Positions 10,920 through 21,509 of a stretch of 64,000 bases of DNA are shown here, piece after piece. The notes beneath the pieces were generated by a model that ran no database searches, was not told where the DNA came from, and saw only the letters and a list, made by a program, of their open reading frames with translations. The stretch comes from Caulobacteraceae bacterium (lineage in GTDB: Bacteria; Pseudomonadota; Alphaproteobacteria; Caulobacterales; Caulobacteraceae). How positions within the stretch are numbered: the stretch's first letter is position 1; each line of letters begins with the position of its first letter. The stretch spans positions 1-64,000 of the forward strand of contig JAIEQA010000032.1 in NCBI GenBank assembly GCA_019748095.1. Reading direction: 5' to 3'. Both the position numbers and the translations under genes were made by a program.

Positions 10920-11447
10920 ATGATCCGCATGCTCAGCCTCGCCGCCGCCCTTGCGATCCTGCCGCTCTCGAGCGCGCTGGCTGCTGACCCCCGGACGGCT
11001 TCGGAAGCCGCCATCGAGACGGCCGCGAAAGCCTTTGAGGCCCGCATGGAGGCGTTTGGCGAACAGGCCGAGCGCATCCAGGGCGACCGCAGCCTGACCG
11101 AAGCCCAACGCGAGGCGCGAATTGCGGCGCTGTGGCAGGACTACGCCCCGGAGGTCTCCGCCTTCACCGCCGAAATCAGCAGCCACGCCAGCCAGATCGC
11201 CCAGCAGGCCCTCGCCAATATTGATGTCGAAGCGCTGGTGGCGGATGCGATGAACAACCCCGAGGTCCAGTCGGCCTTGCGCGCCGCCCCGATCCTCGCC
11301 GGGGGGGTGGCAGCCAACGGGGCCTGGGCCGCGCAGGACCCGGAACAGATGATCACCTATGGGCTGATCGCCCAGTACGCCCTCGATCAGGCGGCAGATG
11401 CCGTCGACGAGGCGGTCACGGGCACGGCCCCCGACAAGGACGAATAG
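10920..11447 (+). CDS. Hypothetical exported protein
   Basis: Signal peptide MIRMLSLAAALAILPLSSALA, then a helical Ala/Glu-rich body; start taken as internal ATG at 10920. Confidence 0.65.
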   Translation: MIRMLSLAAALAILPLSSALAADPRTASEAAIETAAKAFEARMEAFGEQAERIQGDRSLTEAQREARIAALWQDYAPEVSAFTAEISSHASQIAQQALANIDVEALVADAMNNPEVQSALRAAPILAGGVAANGAWAAQDPEQMITYGLIAQYALDQAADAVDEAVTGTAPDKDE

Positions 11448-11459
11448 GTCAGACCGGCG

Positions 11460-12713
11460 TCAGACCGCCTCACCCCGCAGCAGCCGGGGCAGTTCGCCGG
11501 TCGCCCCTCCGGCCTCGCGCATGAAGGCCCGGCGCAGGGGACCCAGACGATTAACCGCGGCCATTCCCAGATCCCGCGCCAGCCTGACCGGGGCGAAATC
11601 GTTGGAAAACAGCCGGACAAAGCCGTCAAATCCGGCCGCCAGAGCCAGAATGTCGAACCGGCGCCACCGGGCATAGCGCGCCAGTACCAGATCCGAGCCG
11701 ATGTCCTCGCCCAGCCGCATCGCCTCGATCAGCACCTCGGCCAGCGCAGCGGCGTCCTTCAAACCCATATTAAGCCCCTGACCGGCGACCGGATGGACGC
11801 CATGGGCGGCGTCCCCGATCAGGGCCGTGCGGGGCCCTGTCAGGCGCGTCGCCAGTTCGAGGCTGAGCGGATAGACAAAACGCGGACCCTCCGGCGTCGC
11901 CCCGTCCAGAAACTCGCCGAACCGGCGCGACAGATGGGCCTGAAACGCCTCGTCTGACGCCACACCGAGGGCCTGGGCCGCGCGGGTACTCTCGGTCCAG
12001 ACCAGGCTGGCGCGCCGGTCGGTCAGGGGCAGGATGGCGAACGGGCCGCCGGGCAGGAAATACTCGTGGGCGACATTGCCGTGGTCGCGACCCAGCCGCA
12101 CCGTCGCCACCACCCCGGACTGGCCATAGGCCCAGCCCACGGTCTCGATCCCGGCCGCCTTACGCACTGCTGACCCCCGGCCCTCGGCCCCGATCACCAC
12201 GGGCGCGGCCAGAACCGTACCATCCGCCAGGGTCACGCGCGCCGCCGCCCCTGTCGTCTCGACCGCGACCACCGACCCGGGAGTCCGCAGATCGATCCCC
12301 GACACGGTCAGGGCGTCAGCGAGGGCGACGCGGATCTGGCGGTTCTCGACCAGATAGCCCAGCGGCTCGCCCCCGTTCGCGTCGCCGATCTCGTTCGCGT
12401 CAAAGCGCAGAAAGGCCGACGAGGCGGGTTTGGACGCCGCACCCGGCCGCCGACCGTCGGTCACGAGGATATGATCCATCCGGCAGGCATGGGGGCGCAG
12501 CGCCTCGCCCAGCCCCAGCGCATCCAGCATGCGGAAGGTCGACCAGGCGATCGCCGTCGATCGCCCGTCAAAGGTCGCGGCCAACTGTGCCTCGAAAGGC
12601 TGGGGGTCGATCAGGGCCACCCGCAACCCTCCCTGCGCCGCCGCAAGGGCAAAGGTCGCCCCGGCAAGGCCGGCACCGGCGATGATCACGTCATGGGTAT
12701 GGGGACCGCTCAT
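11460..12713 (-). CDS. UbiH/UbiF/COQ6 family FAD-dependent hydroxylase (ubiquinone biosynthesis)
   Basis: FAD GxGxx[21 protein letters not shown] and [30 protein letters not shown]. Confidence 0.88.
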   Translation of the reverse strand: MSGPHTHDVIIAGAGLAGATFALAAAQGGLRVALIDPQPFEAQLAATFDGRSTAIAWSTFRMLDALGLGEALRPHACRMDHILVTDGRRPGAASKPASSAFLRFDANEIGDANGGEPLGYLVENRQIRVALADALTVSGIDLRTPGSVVAVETTGAAARVTLADGTVLAAPVVIGAEGRGSAVRKAAGIETVGWAYGQSGVVATVRLGRDHGNVAHEYFLPGGPFAILPLTDRRASLVWTESTRAAQALGVASDEAFQAHLSRRFGEFLDGATPEGPRFVYPLSLELATRLTGPRTALIGDAAHGVHPVAGQGLNMGLKDAAALAEVLIEAMRLGEDIGSDLVLARYARWRRFDILALAAGFDGFVRLFSNDFAPVRLARDLGMAAVNRLGPLRRAFMREAGGATGELPRLLRGEAV

Positions 12714-12853
12714 GGCAGGCTTGTCGCGCCGTCTCGCAGACACGTCCAGTGCGGAGGGGTCGCAGCCTGTTTTCGTTCGGCCCTGTCGGGGCTGGTAAAC
12801 AGCCCCTTAACCCTGAACGGGCAGACTGGGCAGCCGTTCGTCCGGAGCCGTCC

Positions 12854-15271
12854 ATGTCCGCAGCCCTCGCCATTGGCCAGCGTGCCCTTCTGGGGGCCCG
12901 CCTGCTGTGGGATGCGCCCTTCCTCGTGCGCTTCCGGGGGGTGCTGCAGGCGCTTCTGGCCACCCTGCTGACCGTCGCCCTGGTGTCGTGGAACCCGACC
13001 GATCCCAGCCTGAACGCCGCCTCCTCCAGCGCCGCTACCAACTGGCTGGGCACCAACGGGGCCCTGTTCGCCGATCTGTTCATGCAGTCGCTGGGTCTCG
13101 CCGCATGGCCGGCCGCAGCCCTGACCGCCGCTTTCGGACTGGCCGCCGCGATCGGCGACGCCCTGCAACAACGGCTGAAACCCACGCCCCTGAAGGCCCT
13201 GGCCGCCAGCGGTGGTGTGCTCAGCCTGTCCGCCGCCCTGTCCGCCCTCGCCGCCCCCACGGCCTGGCCCCTCGCAGCCGGGCTTGGCGGCCTGTGGGGA
13301 GATGCCGTCATCGGTATGGTCGAGGCCGCCTTCCGCGCCCTGCAGATTCCCGGAGGCGGGATCATCGGCGGCCTCGCCTTCCTCGCGCTGGGCCTGTGGG
13401 CCTGTGGCTTCGCCGTCGGCCTGCGGACCGCCGACCTCGGCGAGGCCGTCGCCTGGGCCTCGAGCCTGCGTCGCATACCCGTCGACACGGCCTCGTCCCC
13501 GGTCCGCCGTCGCCCGGCCCGCCCCGAACCCGAAATCGCCGCACGCCCGGCCGGCCGAAAGCCCCCCCGTCTCGAACTGCCCGAGGATGACGCCGGGGGC
13601 GACGCTGCGGCCGATGCGACGCCGCCCTGGGACACCGCGGTGCCCGAAGTCCCCGTGTCCCGCCCTGCCGCAGCCCCGGAACCGCGCGTCGCCGCCGTCA
13701 AGCCGCCCAGGACTTCGAAGAAGGCGGTGGCCGACGATCAGGCCGTGTTCGACTTCGTCCGGCCCGAGGGCGATTTCTCCCTGCCGCCCCTGGCCATGTT
13801 GGCCAAGCCCCAGGCCCGGGTCGGCATGGTCGACGAGACCGCCCTGAAACAGAACGCCAAGATGCTGGAGGGCGTGCTGGCCGAGTTCGGGGTCAAGGGC
13901 GTGATCGACCAGATCCGCCCCGGCCCGGTGGTAACCCTTTACGAACTGGTGCCCGCCCCCGGCGTCAAACACGGCCGGGTCGTGGCCCTGTCCGACGACA
14001 TCGCCCGGTCCATGTCGGCCCGCGCCTGCCGGATCTCGGTGGTGCCCAACCGCAACGCCATCGGCATAGAACTGCCCAATCTGAAGCGCGAGACCGTCTA
14101 TCTGCGCGACCTGCTGGCCTCGGCCGAATACGGCAAGCCGGCCCACCTGCTGCCGCTGGCGCTGGGCGAGACCATCGGCGGCGAGCCCTATGTCGCCGAC
14201 CTCGCACGCATGCCTCACCTGCTGATCGCCGGCACCACCGGCTCGGGCAAGTCGGTCGGGGTCAACGCCATGATCCTGTCAATCCTTTATCGCCTGTCTC
14301 CGGCCGAGTGCCGTTTCATCATGATCGACCCCAAGATGCTGGAACTGTCGGTCTATGACGGTATCCCGCACCTGCTGGCCCCGGTCGTCACCGATCCGAA
14401 GAAGGCCGTCGTGGCTCTGAAATGGACTGTGCGCGAGATGGAGGACCGCTATCGCCGCATGTCCAAGCTCGGGGTGCGCAACGTCGCCAGCTACAACGAG
14501 CGCGCCATCGAGGCCCAGAAAAAGGGCGAGCATTTCGAACGCACGGTCCAGACCGGCTTCGACGACCAGGGCCGCCCGGTCTACGAGAGCGAGAAGATCC
14601 GCCCCGAGCCCATGCCCTATCTTGTCGTGGTCATGGACGAGATGGCCGACCTGATGCTGGTCGCCGGCAAGGACGTGGAAGGCGCGGTCCAGCGTCTGGC
14701 CCAGATGGCCCGGGCCGCCGGCATCCATCTGATCATGGCCACCCAGCGCCCCTCGGTCGATGTCATCACCGGCACCATCAAGGCCAATTTCCCGACCCGG
14801 ATCAGCTTCCAGGTCACGTCCAAGATCGACAGCCGCACCATCCTCGGCGAACAGGGCGGCGAGCAGCTGCTGGGCCAGGGCGACATGCTCTACATGGCCG
14901 GCGGCGGGCGGATCACCCGCCTGCACGGCCCCTTCGTGACCGATCAGGAGGTCGAGGAGGTATGCAAACATCTGCGCGCCCAGGCCGAACCCGACTATCT
15001 GGATCTGATCACCGATGACCCGGACGGTGACGGCGACAATGCCATGGACGAAGGTGGGGGCGGCACCTCGGGTGACGACCTCTATGACCGGGCCGTGGCG
15101 GTGGTCACCCGCGACCGCAAGGCCTCGACCAGCTACGTCCAGCGCCGCCTCCAGATCGGCTACAACCGCGCCGCCTCCCTGATCGAGCGGATGGAACAGG
15201 AAGGCGTGGTCAGCCCCGCCAACCATGCGGGCAAGCGTGACGTTCTCGCGGGACCACCACCGGTGGGGTGA
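12854..15271 (+). CDS. ftsK: DNA translocase FtsK
   Basis: N-terminal TM segments, Walker [42 protein letters not shown]-terminal gamma domain ([23 protein letters not shown]). Confidence 0.96.
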   Translation: MSAALAIGQRALLGARLLWDAPFLVRFRGVLQALLATLLTVALVSWNPTDPSLNAASSSAATNWLGTNGALFADLFMQSLGLAAWPAAALTAAFGLAAAIGDALQQRLKPTPLKALAASGGVLSLSAALSALAAPTAWPLAAGLGGLWGDAVIGMVEAAFRALQIPGGGIIGGLAFLALGLWACGFAVGLRTADLGEAVAWASSLRRIPVDTASSPVRRRPARPEPEIAARPAGRKPPRLELPEDDAGGDAAADATPPWDTAVPEVPVSRPAAAPEPRVAAVKPPRTSKKAVADDQAVFDFVRPEGDFSLPPLAMLAKPQARVGMVDETALKQNAKMLEGVLAEFGVKGVIDQIRPGPVVTLYELVPAPGVKHGRVVALSDDIARSMSARACRISVVPNRNAIGIELPNLKRETVYLRDLLASAEYGKPAHLLPLALGETIGGEPYVADLARMPHLLIAGTTGSGKSVGVNAMILSILYRLSPAECRFIMIDPKMLELSVYDGIPHLLAPVVTDPKKAVVALKWTVREMEDRYRRMSKLGVRNVASYNERAIEAQKKGEHFERTVQTGFDDQGRPVYESEKIRPEPMPYLVVVMDEMADLMLVAGKDVEGAVQRLAQMARAAGIHLIMATQRPSVDVITGTIKANFPTRISFQVTSKIDSRTILGEQGGEQLLGQGDMLYMAGGGRITRLHGPFVTDQEVEEVCKHLRAQAEPDYLDLITDDPDGDGDNAMDEGGGGTSGDDLYDRAVAVVTRDRKASTSYVQRRLQIGYNRAASLIERMEQEGVVSPANHAGKRDVLAGPPPVG

Positions 15272-15434
15272 TCATCGCTCGCTGACCGGAACCCCCGGAG
15301 CTGAACGAGGCTTCATCCTGCCGCCGGAATATGGTCAGGGTCGCGTCATCGGCGCGCCGTGCTGACGCTTCAGACTGGCAGTCTCCAAACCGTCCCGCCC
15401 TCCAGCCTGTTCGGAGGCTGACGAAGGAAGAAGA

Positions 15435-16076
15435 ATGATCATGACCCTGTCCCGCAGAACGCTCGGCTTCGGCCTTCTGGCAGTTGCCGGCCTCGCTGCC
15501 TTGCCGGCCACCGCCCAGACGGCCCTTTCCGCAGAGGACCGCGCCACCCTGGCCCAGGCCCAGACCTATCTGCAGGCCCTGACCTCGGCCCAGGGCACCT
15601 TCATCGAAACCGGCGCGGGCGGCCAGCGCCGTCAGGGTCGCTTCTGGCTGCAGCGGCCCGGCAAGATGCGGTTCGAATACACCGACCCGGCGGGTCTGCT
15701 GGTGGTTTCCGACGGCAACAACGTCAAACGCTATGATCCGCGCCTGAACGTCTTCCGTCAGGTGCCCCTGGGAGCCACGCCCCTGTCGACCTTTCTGGCC
15801 CGCAATGTCCGCCTCGATCAGGGTGTCCGGATTGACCGGGTCACGCGGATGGCATCAGGGGCCTTCGCCCTGACGGTGCGGGACGGCGGCCGCCCCAATG
15901 ACGGCTCGGTCGTCCTGGCCTTCTCCGGCTCCCCCCTCAGGCTTCAGGAATGGACGATCACGGATGCCCAGGGGGCCCGGACGCGGACACAGCTGACGGC
16001 CCTGACCCCGGCGTCCGGCCTGGCCCCCAGCCTCTTCCAGCTGAGCGACCCCACGCGACGCCCCGGGAGAAACTGA
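15435..16076 (+). CDS. lolA: LolA family outer-membrane lipoprotein carrier protein
   Basis: Signal peptide; FIETGAGGQRRQGRFWLQRPGKMRFEYTDPAGLLVVSDGNNVKRYDP; downstream of ftsK. Confidence 0.88.
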   Translation: MIMTLSRRTLGFGLLAVAGLAALPATAQTALSAEDRATLAQAQTYLQALTSAQGTFIETGAGGQRRQGRFWLQRPGKMRFEYTDPAGLLVVSDGNNVKRYDPRLNVFRQVPLGATPLSTFLARNVRLDQGVRIDRVTRMASGAFALTVRDGGRPNDGSVVLAFSGSPLRLQEWTITDAQGARTRTQLTALTPASGLAPSLFQLSDPTRRPGRN

Positions 16077-16242
16077 CGTCTTCATGAAGAGTCAACCGTG
16101 TTCGGAAAATCACACGCAAACTCTCAATTTCTGAATTTGACCTTTTCTGTGAAGCGTGTCACCTAGGCCACAGAGTGACGCTGTCGCTCCTTGCGCCGGC
16201 GGACGTCATCCCCCCCGACGACGTCGCAAGACAAGGCCCCTT

Positions 16243-16270
16243 CCCCCGGCGTTTACGCCGGGGGTTTTTT
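16243..16270 (+). terminator. Intrinsic terminator
   Basis: CCCCCGGCG-TTTA-CGCCGGGGG followed by TTTTTT. Confidence 0.88.
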
Positions 16271-16352
16271 CTGGCCGGTTGTGCGCTATCGCTCGCCGCC
16301 CCGGGCCATTTCCGGGCCTTCAGGCCTGCCCCTTCCCCGCTTGCGAGAGACC

Positions 16353-17147
16353 ATGCTCCGTGTCGCCACCTGGAACATCAACTCCGTTCGCCTGCGCATC
16401 GACCAGGTCGCGCGGTTCGTGGCCGAGGGGGGAATCGATGTCCTGTGCCTGCAGGAGATCAAATGTCTCGAGGATCAATTCCCCCGCAACGCCTTCGCCG
16501 ACATGGGCCTGCCGCATCTGAAAATCGCCGGCCAGAAGGGCTGGCACGGCGTCGCCATTGCCTCGCGTCTGCCGCTTGAACCCTCGGAGACCTTCCAGTC
16601 GTGCAAACTGGGTCACGCCCGCTGCGTGTCCGCCCGGATCGCCGGGGTCGACATACAGAATTTCTATATCCCCGCAGGCGGCGATGTGCCGGATCGCGTC
16701 CTGAACCCCAAGTTCGATCACAAGATGGACTTCTACGAACAGCTGACCACGACCGTGGCCGCCCAGGACCGGTCCCGGCCGCTGCTGATGTGCGGCGATT
16801 TCAACATCGCGCCGTCCGAGTTCGACGTGTGGAACCACCGCTACATGTCGAAAATCGTCAGCCACACCCCGATTGAGGTCGAGACCCTGAACCGGCTCCA
16901 GGCCGCCGGAGCCTTCGCCGACGTCGTCCGCGATGCCTATCCCGAGCCACAGAAACTGGCGTCGTGGTGGAGCTACCGTGCCGAGGACTTCCGCAAGTCC
17001 GCCCGCGGCCTGCGCCTCGACCACATCTGGACCTCTCCGGGCCTGAGCCCGGCCGTCATCCCCGGGTCCGCCACCATCCACGAGCCGGTCCGGGCTTGGG
17101 AACAACCCAGCGACCACTGCCCGATCACGGTCGATCTGAACGTCTGA
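16353..17147 (+). CDS. xth: Exodeoxyribonuclease III
   Basis: MLRVATWNINSVRLRIDQV, LCLQEIKC, CGDFNIAPSEFDV, RLDHIWTS, SDHCPITVDL; internal ATG chosen over ORF start. Confidence 0.94.
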   Translation: MLRVATWNINSVRLRIDQVARFVAEGGIDVLCLQEIKCLEDQFPRNAFADMGLPHLKIAGQKGWHGVAIASRLPLEPSETFQSCKLGHARCVSARIAGVDIQNFYIPAGGDVPDRVLNPKFDHKMDFYEQLTTTVAAQDRSRPLLMCGDFNIAPSEFDVWNHRYMSKIVSHTPIEVETLNRLQAAGAFADVVRDAYPEPQKLASWWSYRAEDFRKSARGLRLDHIWTSPGLSPAVIPGSATIHEPVRAWEQPSDHCPITVDLNV

Positions 17148-17156
17148 GCAGGCGGT

Positions 17157-18455
17157 CTAGAAGGGGAAGAAGACCGGGATGGCGATCATGGCCGCCACCC
17201 AGGTCACGAGATTCAGCGGGACGCCGATGCGCACGAAATCCATGTAGCTGTAGCCTCCCAGCTGGAAGACGATGACATTGGTCTGATAGCCGAACGGCGT
17301 GGCGAAGGCGGCAGAGGCGGCCATCATCACCCCGACAAGAAAGGGCCGGGGATCCACGCCCAAACTCTCGGCCAGGGCCACCGCCACCGGCGTGATGAGA
17401 ACCGCCACCGCCGCATTGGACAACAGTTCCGTGGCGAACAGGGTCACGCCATACAGGATGATCAGCGCGGCCAGCGGGCCCCATGGCCGGATCACGTCGA
17501 TCAGCAATCCGGTTCCGGCTGTGGCCAGCCCCGTTACCTGGATCGACAGCCCCACCACCACCATACCGGCGATCAGCAGCAGCACCTCGGGGCGCAGTCC
17601 TGCATAGGCTTCGTCGGCCGTGATGACGCCGAGGAGGATCAGGGCGACGGCCCCGGCAAAGGCTGCCGCAGCGATCGGCGCCAGACCCAGCCCGGCGGAC
17701 ACCACCACTGCGACGAAAACCAGCAGGGCAAGGGTCGCCTTGCGCGGATCAAAGGGCCGATCAGCGGCCGCAAACAGGGCGGCGTCCCCCAACAGCCCGT
17801 CCCCGGTCTGTCCATGAGTCGGCGGCCCCGGAGCGGCGTCAGCCTGTTCGCCCAGCAACCGCCCGCCCACGAGATACAGATACAGGCCGCCAAACCCTGC
17901 GATCACCAGCGCGACGGGGGTGATCTCGAACAGTCCGAACACAGGCTGGCCCGCATTGCGCGCCATGTCGTTGACCAGCAGATTGGTCGCCGTTCCAATC
18001 AGCGTACAGGCCCCGCCCATGATGGTGATGTAGCTGAGCGGGATCAGATAGCGTTTCGGCGAGACATTCAGCGACGTGGCTACGTCCTTGATGACCGGCG
18101 CAGCGAGCACAACGATCGGGGTGTTGTTGAGAAAGGCCGAGGCCCCGCCGCATCCGATCATCACCAGCCACAGTCCTGCCGCGCCGATCCGCGCGCACAG
18201 GCGGGTCGCCTGACGGATCAGCAGACCCAGCAGGCCCGAGATTTCGATCGCATAGGCAATCACGAACAGCCCGGCCAGGGCAATGACCGCCGGGCTGGCA
18301 AAGGCACCCTGCACCTCGACCGGCCGAATAACGCCGAGGACCAGCAGCAGGGCGGCTGCGGCAAGGGCGGCCACATCCGGGCGGACACGGCCGTGGACAA
18401 GGACGCCGACCACGCCGACCAGAATGACCAGGGCCGCGATCTGTTCGAAGCTCAT
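17157..18455 (-). CDS. SLC13/ArsB-type (ion transporter superfamily) permease
   Basis: 432 aa polytopic; FLNNTPIVVLAAPVIKD, GGACTLIGTATNLLVN, ELLSNAAVAVLITPVAVALAESLGVDPRPFLVGVMMAASAAFATPFGYQTNVIV. Confidence 0.85.
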   Translation of the reverse strand: MSFEQIAALVILVGVVGVLVHGRVRPDVAALAAAALLLVLGVIRPVEVQGAFASPAVIALAGLFVIAYAIEISGLLGLLIRQATRLCARIGAAGLWLVMIGCGGASAFLNNTPIVVLAAPVIKDVATSLNVSPKRYLIPLSYITIMGGACTLIGTATNLLVNDMARNAGQPVFGLFEITPVALVIAGFGGLYLYLVGGRLLGEQADAAPGPPTHGQTGDGLLGDAALFAAADRPFDPRKATLALLVFVAVVVSAGLGLAPIAAAAFAGAVALILLGVITADEAYAGLRPEVLLLIAGMVVVGLSIQVTGLATAGTGLLIDVIRPWGPLAALIILYGVTLFATELLSNAAVAVLITPVAVALAESLGVDPRPFLVGVMMAASAAFATPFGYQTNVIVFQLGGYSYMDFVRIGVPLNLVTWVAAMIAIPVFFPF

Positions 18456-18543
18456 GCGCCCTGCAGACGCTGCTGTGGCCTCAAGGTCAACCTTTTCCGC
18501 CAGTCACCCTGCATCCGGGTCTCCCGCGTGCTAGCGTTCGGCC

Positions 18544-19380
18544 ATGAACGGATCGGTCGAGAGTTTCAGCCGCCCGCTCGTCGTGCTGGCGGCGTCCGGG
18601 CTCCTCCTGACAGCCTGCGGCCGGGCAGAACCGGACCGACCGCGGGTCGAGGTGCCGCCACCCGTCGTGGCACCGGCCGCGCCCCTGCCCGTCCCGGTCA
18701 TCACTACCCTTGATCGCAGGGCACTGCTGGACGCCTTGCGGCTGGCGGCGTCGAACCATGCGGCCGGGGCGCGGTCCGAAGGACCGGACGCCCTTGTCGG
18801 CAAACGGTTCTCTGTTTCGCTGGCCTTCGGCTGCGAGGGGCCCCAACCCGTGGTCGAAGGCCAGGCCGAAGGGCTTGCGCGATGGTCATGGGCACCGGAA
18901 CGCCGCGCGATCCGGTTGTCGATGACCCCCGGCGACTGGACCCGGTCGGCCTTGGTCGACGGAACCGGGTGGGAGGCGGTCGAGGGCTTCTGGATCGCCC
19001 GGCCCTGGCTGGAGGGACCGGGGTGTCCGGCCCCGATCACCGACCCGCTCACCAGCGAGCAGGACCCGGCCTCACCCCAGACTGCCGGGCTTGCCGCCGT
19101 GTTCGAAACCGGCGGCTCACGCCTGGAACGACGGGATGGACGCGCCTACGCCGTTTCAGTCCGGCCGGACGGGGCGGCAGAAGCCGTGACACCTCCTCCG
19201 GACGGATATCGGCTGCGGCTTCAGGGCCGGATCGGGGCCTTTCCCGATGGCCGCGCCATCCGCTGCCGTTCAGCGGGCCCAGACCAGCGGCCTGTCTGTA
19301 TCGCGGCCGTCCGGCTGGACCGCGTTGCTTTTGAAGAGGCCGAGGGCTCAAGCCTCGCCGAATGGCGGGTGGGCGGATAA
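18544..19380 (+). CDS. Hypothetical lipoprotein
   Basis: Signal peptide with lipobox LLTAC at residues 21-25, Pro-rich linker. Confidence 0.7.
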   Translation: MNGSVESFSRPLVVLAASGLLLTACGRAEPDRPRVEVPPPVVAPAAPLPVPVITTLDRRALLDALRLAASNHAAGARSEGPDALVGKRFSVSLAFGCEGPQPVVEGQAEGLARWSWAPERRAIRLSMTPGDWTRSALVDGTGWEAVEGFWIARPWLEGPGCPAPITDPLTSEQDPASPQTAGLAAVFETGGSRLERRDGRAYAVSVRPDGAAEAVTPPPDGYRLRLQGRIGAFPDGRAIRCRSAGPDQRPVCIAAVRLDRVAFEEAEGSSLAEWRVGG

Positions 19381-19387
19381 ACCGACC

Positions 19388-20074
19388 TTACGGTTGCAGC
19401 CGATAGCCGCCCGCATCGGTCAGGAGCAGACGCGTCTGACCCGGCTCGGGCTCGATCTTTTGACGCAGCCGATAGATGTGGGTCTCCAGCGTGTGGGTGG
19501 TGACCCCGGCATTGTAGCCCCAGACCTCGGTCAGCAGTTCCTCGCGCGACACGGGCTTGGCTCCGGCGCGATAGAGATACTTCAGGATGTTGGTTTCCTT
19601 CTCGGTCAACCGGATCTTGCGGCCCTTCGGATCGACCAGAATTTTGCCTGCTGGTCTGAACGAATAGGGGCCGATCTGGAAGACCGCGTCCTCGGACTGT
19701 TCATGACTGCGCAGATGCGCCCGGATCCGGGCCAGCAGGACGGCGAACCGGAACGGCTTGGTGACATAATCATTCGCCCCACTGTCGAGTCCCAGCACCG
19801 TGTCGGCGTCCGAGTCCTGGGCCGTCAGCATGATGACCGGCGTCGAAACCCCGTCCTTGCGCAACAGGCGGCAGGCCTCGCGCCCATCCATATCGGGCAG
19901 GTCGACGTCCAGCAGGATCAGGTCGGCGCGGATCTCCCGCCCCAGCCGCACGCCCTCTGTGGCCGTGGCGGCCTGAACGGTTCTGAACTCCTCGTGCAGC
20001 GCCAGTTGCTCGGCCAGGGCCTCGCGCAGGTCGTCGTCGTCGTCGATGATAAGCAGGGTCTTGGCTGTGGGCAT
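19388..20074 (-). CDS. cenR: OmpR-family response regulator, CenR-like
   Basis: Receiver LLIIDDDDDLREALAEQL...DLILLDVDLPDMDGREACRLL, winged helix TLETHIYRLRQKIEPEPG; resembles Caulobacter CenR from memory and lies in a ntrZ-like neighbourhood. Confidence 0.75.
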   Translation of the reverse strand: MPTAKTLLIIDDDDDLREALAEQLALHEEFRTVQAATATEGVRLGREIRADLILLDVDLPDMDGREACRLLRKDGVSTPVIMLTAQDSDADTVLGLDSGANDYVTKPFRFAVLLARIRAHLRSHEQSEDAVFQIGPYSFRPAGKILVDPKGRKIRLTEKETNILKYLYRAGAKPVSREELLTEVWGYNAGVTTHTLETHIYRLRQKIEPEPGQTRLLLTDAGGYRLQP

Positions 20075-20134
20075 CTGTCTAGAATGGCGAGGCTTGGCCC
20101 GATCGCCAAGGCGGCGATGGAAATTCCGCTGGAA

Positions 20135-20860
20135 TCAGCCCCTAGAGGGCATGAGATCGAGGTTTCGTTCCCCGAACAGCGCCGATCCGACGCGCACATG
20201 GGTCGCGCCCAGCCGGATCGCCGCCTCGAAATCCCCGCTCATCCCCATGGACAGGACATCCAGACCGTTACGGGTGGCGATCTTTGCCAGAAGGGCGAAA
20301 TGCAGGATCGGCTCCTCGTCGGCCGGCGGAATGGCCATGAGCCCCTCCACCGTCAGCCCGGCGGCGCGGGCCTCCGCGATCAGGGCGTCGACGTCGCGCG
20401 GTGCGACCCCGGCCTTTTGGGGCTCCTCGCCGGAGTTGACCTGCACCAGCAGCCGGGGCGAACGGCCCGATTTACTGGACGCCGCAGCCAAGGCCCCGAT
20501 CAGTTTCGGCCGATCGAGGGTCTCGATCACATCGAACAGGGCCACCGCATCGCCGGCCTTGTTGGACTGCAGCGGGCCGATCAGGCGCAGTTCCAGATCC
20601 GGCAGGCCCGCGCGCCGGTCGCTCCAGCGGGTCTGGGCTTCCTGCACCCGGTTCTCGCCGAACACCCGCAGGCCGCAGGCAAGGGCCTCATCGATCGCGC
20701 CGGGCGGCTGGGTCTTGGACACGGCGGTCAGGGTCACCGACGCCGGATCGCGGCCCGCAGCCTTCGCCGCGGCCTCCATGCCGGCGCGGATCACGGCCAG
20801 CCGATCGGCGAGGGCTTGCGGCATGGACGCCGGGCGCGAAGCGGGGGATGAGGCAGGCAT
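20135..20860 (-). CDS. YggS/PROSC family PLP homeostasis protein
   Basis: VTLTAVSKTQPPGAIDEALACGLRVFGENRVQEAQ, LLVQVNSGEEPQKAG, LSMGMSGDFEAAIRLGATHVRVGSALFGER. Confidence 0.9.
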   Translation of the reverse strand: MPASSPASRPASMPQALADRLAVIRAGMEAAAKAAGRDPASVTLTAVSKTQPPGAIDEALACGLRVFGENRVQEAQTRWSDRRAGLPDLELRLIGPLQSNKAGDAVALFDVIETLDRPKLIGALAAASSKSGRSPRLLVQVNSGEEPQKAGVAPRDVDALIAEARAAGLTVEGLMAIPPADEEPILHFALLAKIATRNGLDVLSMGMSGDFEAAIRLGATHVRVGSALFGERNLDLMPSRG

Positions 20861-21509
20861 GGACGAACCGGAAATGACGAAAGGGGTGGCCCGGCTCTGG
20901 GCCGTGGCGCAGGCCTTAGCCCGCACCGCCCACGCTGTCAGGGGGGACGTGGTGCCGCGCCTGCCGCCGCTGCTGTTCTTCACCGATCCCGACCGAACCC
21001 CCCGTCCGTGGGAAATCGCGGCCACCCTGCCCCCTGGGTCCGGCGTGGTCTATCGCCACTTCGGAGCCCCGGACGCCCTGACACAGGCCTTGCGGCTGCG
21101 CGCCGTGACCAGGGACCGGGGGGTCAGGCTTCTGGTCGGGCTGGACGCCGATCTGGCGGACCGGATCGGGGCGGACGGCCTGCATCTGCCCGAACGGGCC
21201 CTGTCCGCCGGCTATGCCCTGTCCGGACGTCGCCCGGACTGGATCCTGACGGGCGCAGTGCATTCGGTGGAGGCGGCGCTCGGGGCCCGCGATCTGGACG
21301 GGGTGGTGCTGTCGCCCATCTTTCCCGCTGGCGGACGCTCGGCGGAGCGGCGACCTCTGGGCATCGCTGCCCTGACCCGGGCCAGCGCGGGACGCACGCC
21401 GGTCATCGCCCTTGGCGGGATTGATGCGGAAACCGCCGACGGTCTGGTGGGGACAGGGGCCAGCGGCCTTGCGGCCGTTAACGGCCTGGCTCGACCGGGG
21501 TCTGCCTAG
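20859..21509 (+). CDS. Thiamine phosphate synthase/TenI family protein
   Basis: LLFFTDPDRTPRPW, GADGLHLPER, LTGAVHSVEAA, GVVLSPIFPAGG, VIALGGIDAETA; divergent from yggS-like gene with overlapping starts. Confidence 0.85.
   Translation: MDEPEMTKGVARLWAVAQALARTAHAVRGDVVPRLPPLLFFTDPDRTPRPWEIAATLPPGSGVVYRHFGAPDALTQALRLRAVTRDRGVRLLVGLDADLADRIGADGLHLPERALSAGYALSGRRPDWILTGAVHSVEAALGARDLDGVVLSPIFPAGGRSAERRPLGIAALTRASAGRTPVIALGGIDAETADGLVGTGASGLAAVNGLARPGSA

Noticed and set aside
19247-20851. 534-aa plus-strand ORF antisense to cenR and yggS-like gene
   Set aside because: Minus-strand genes have unmistakable family motifs; this translation has none.
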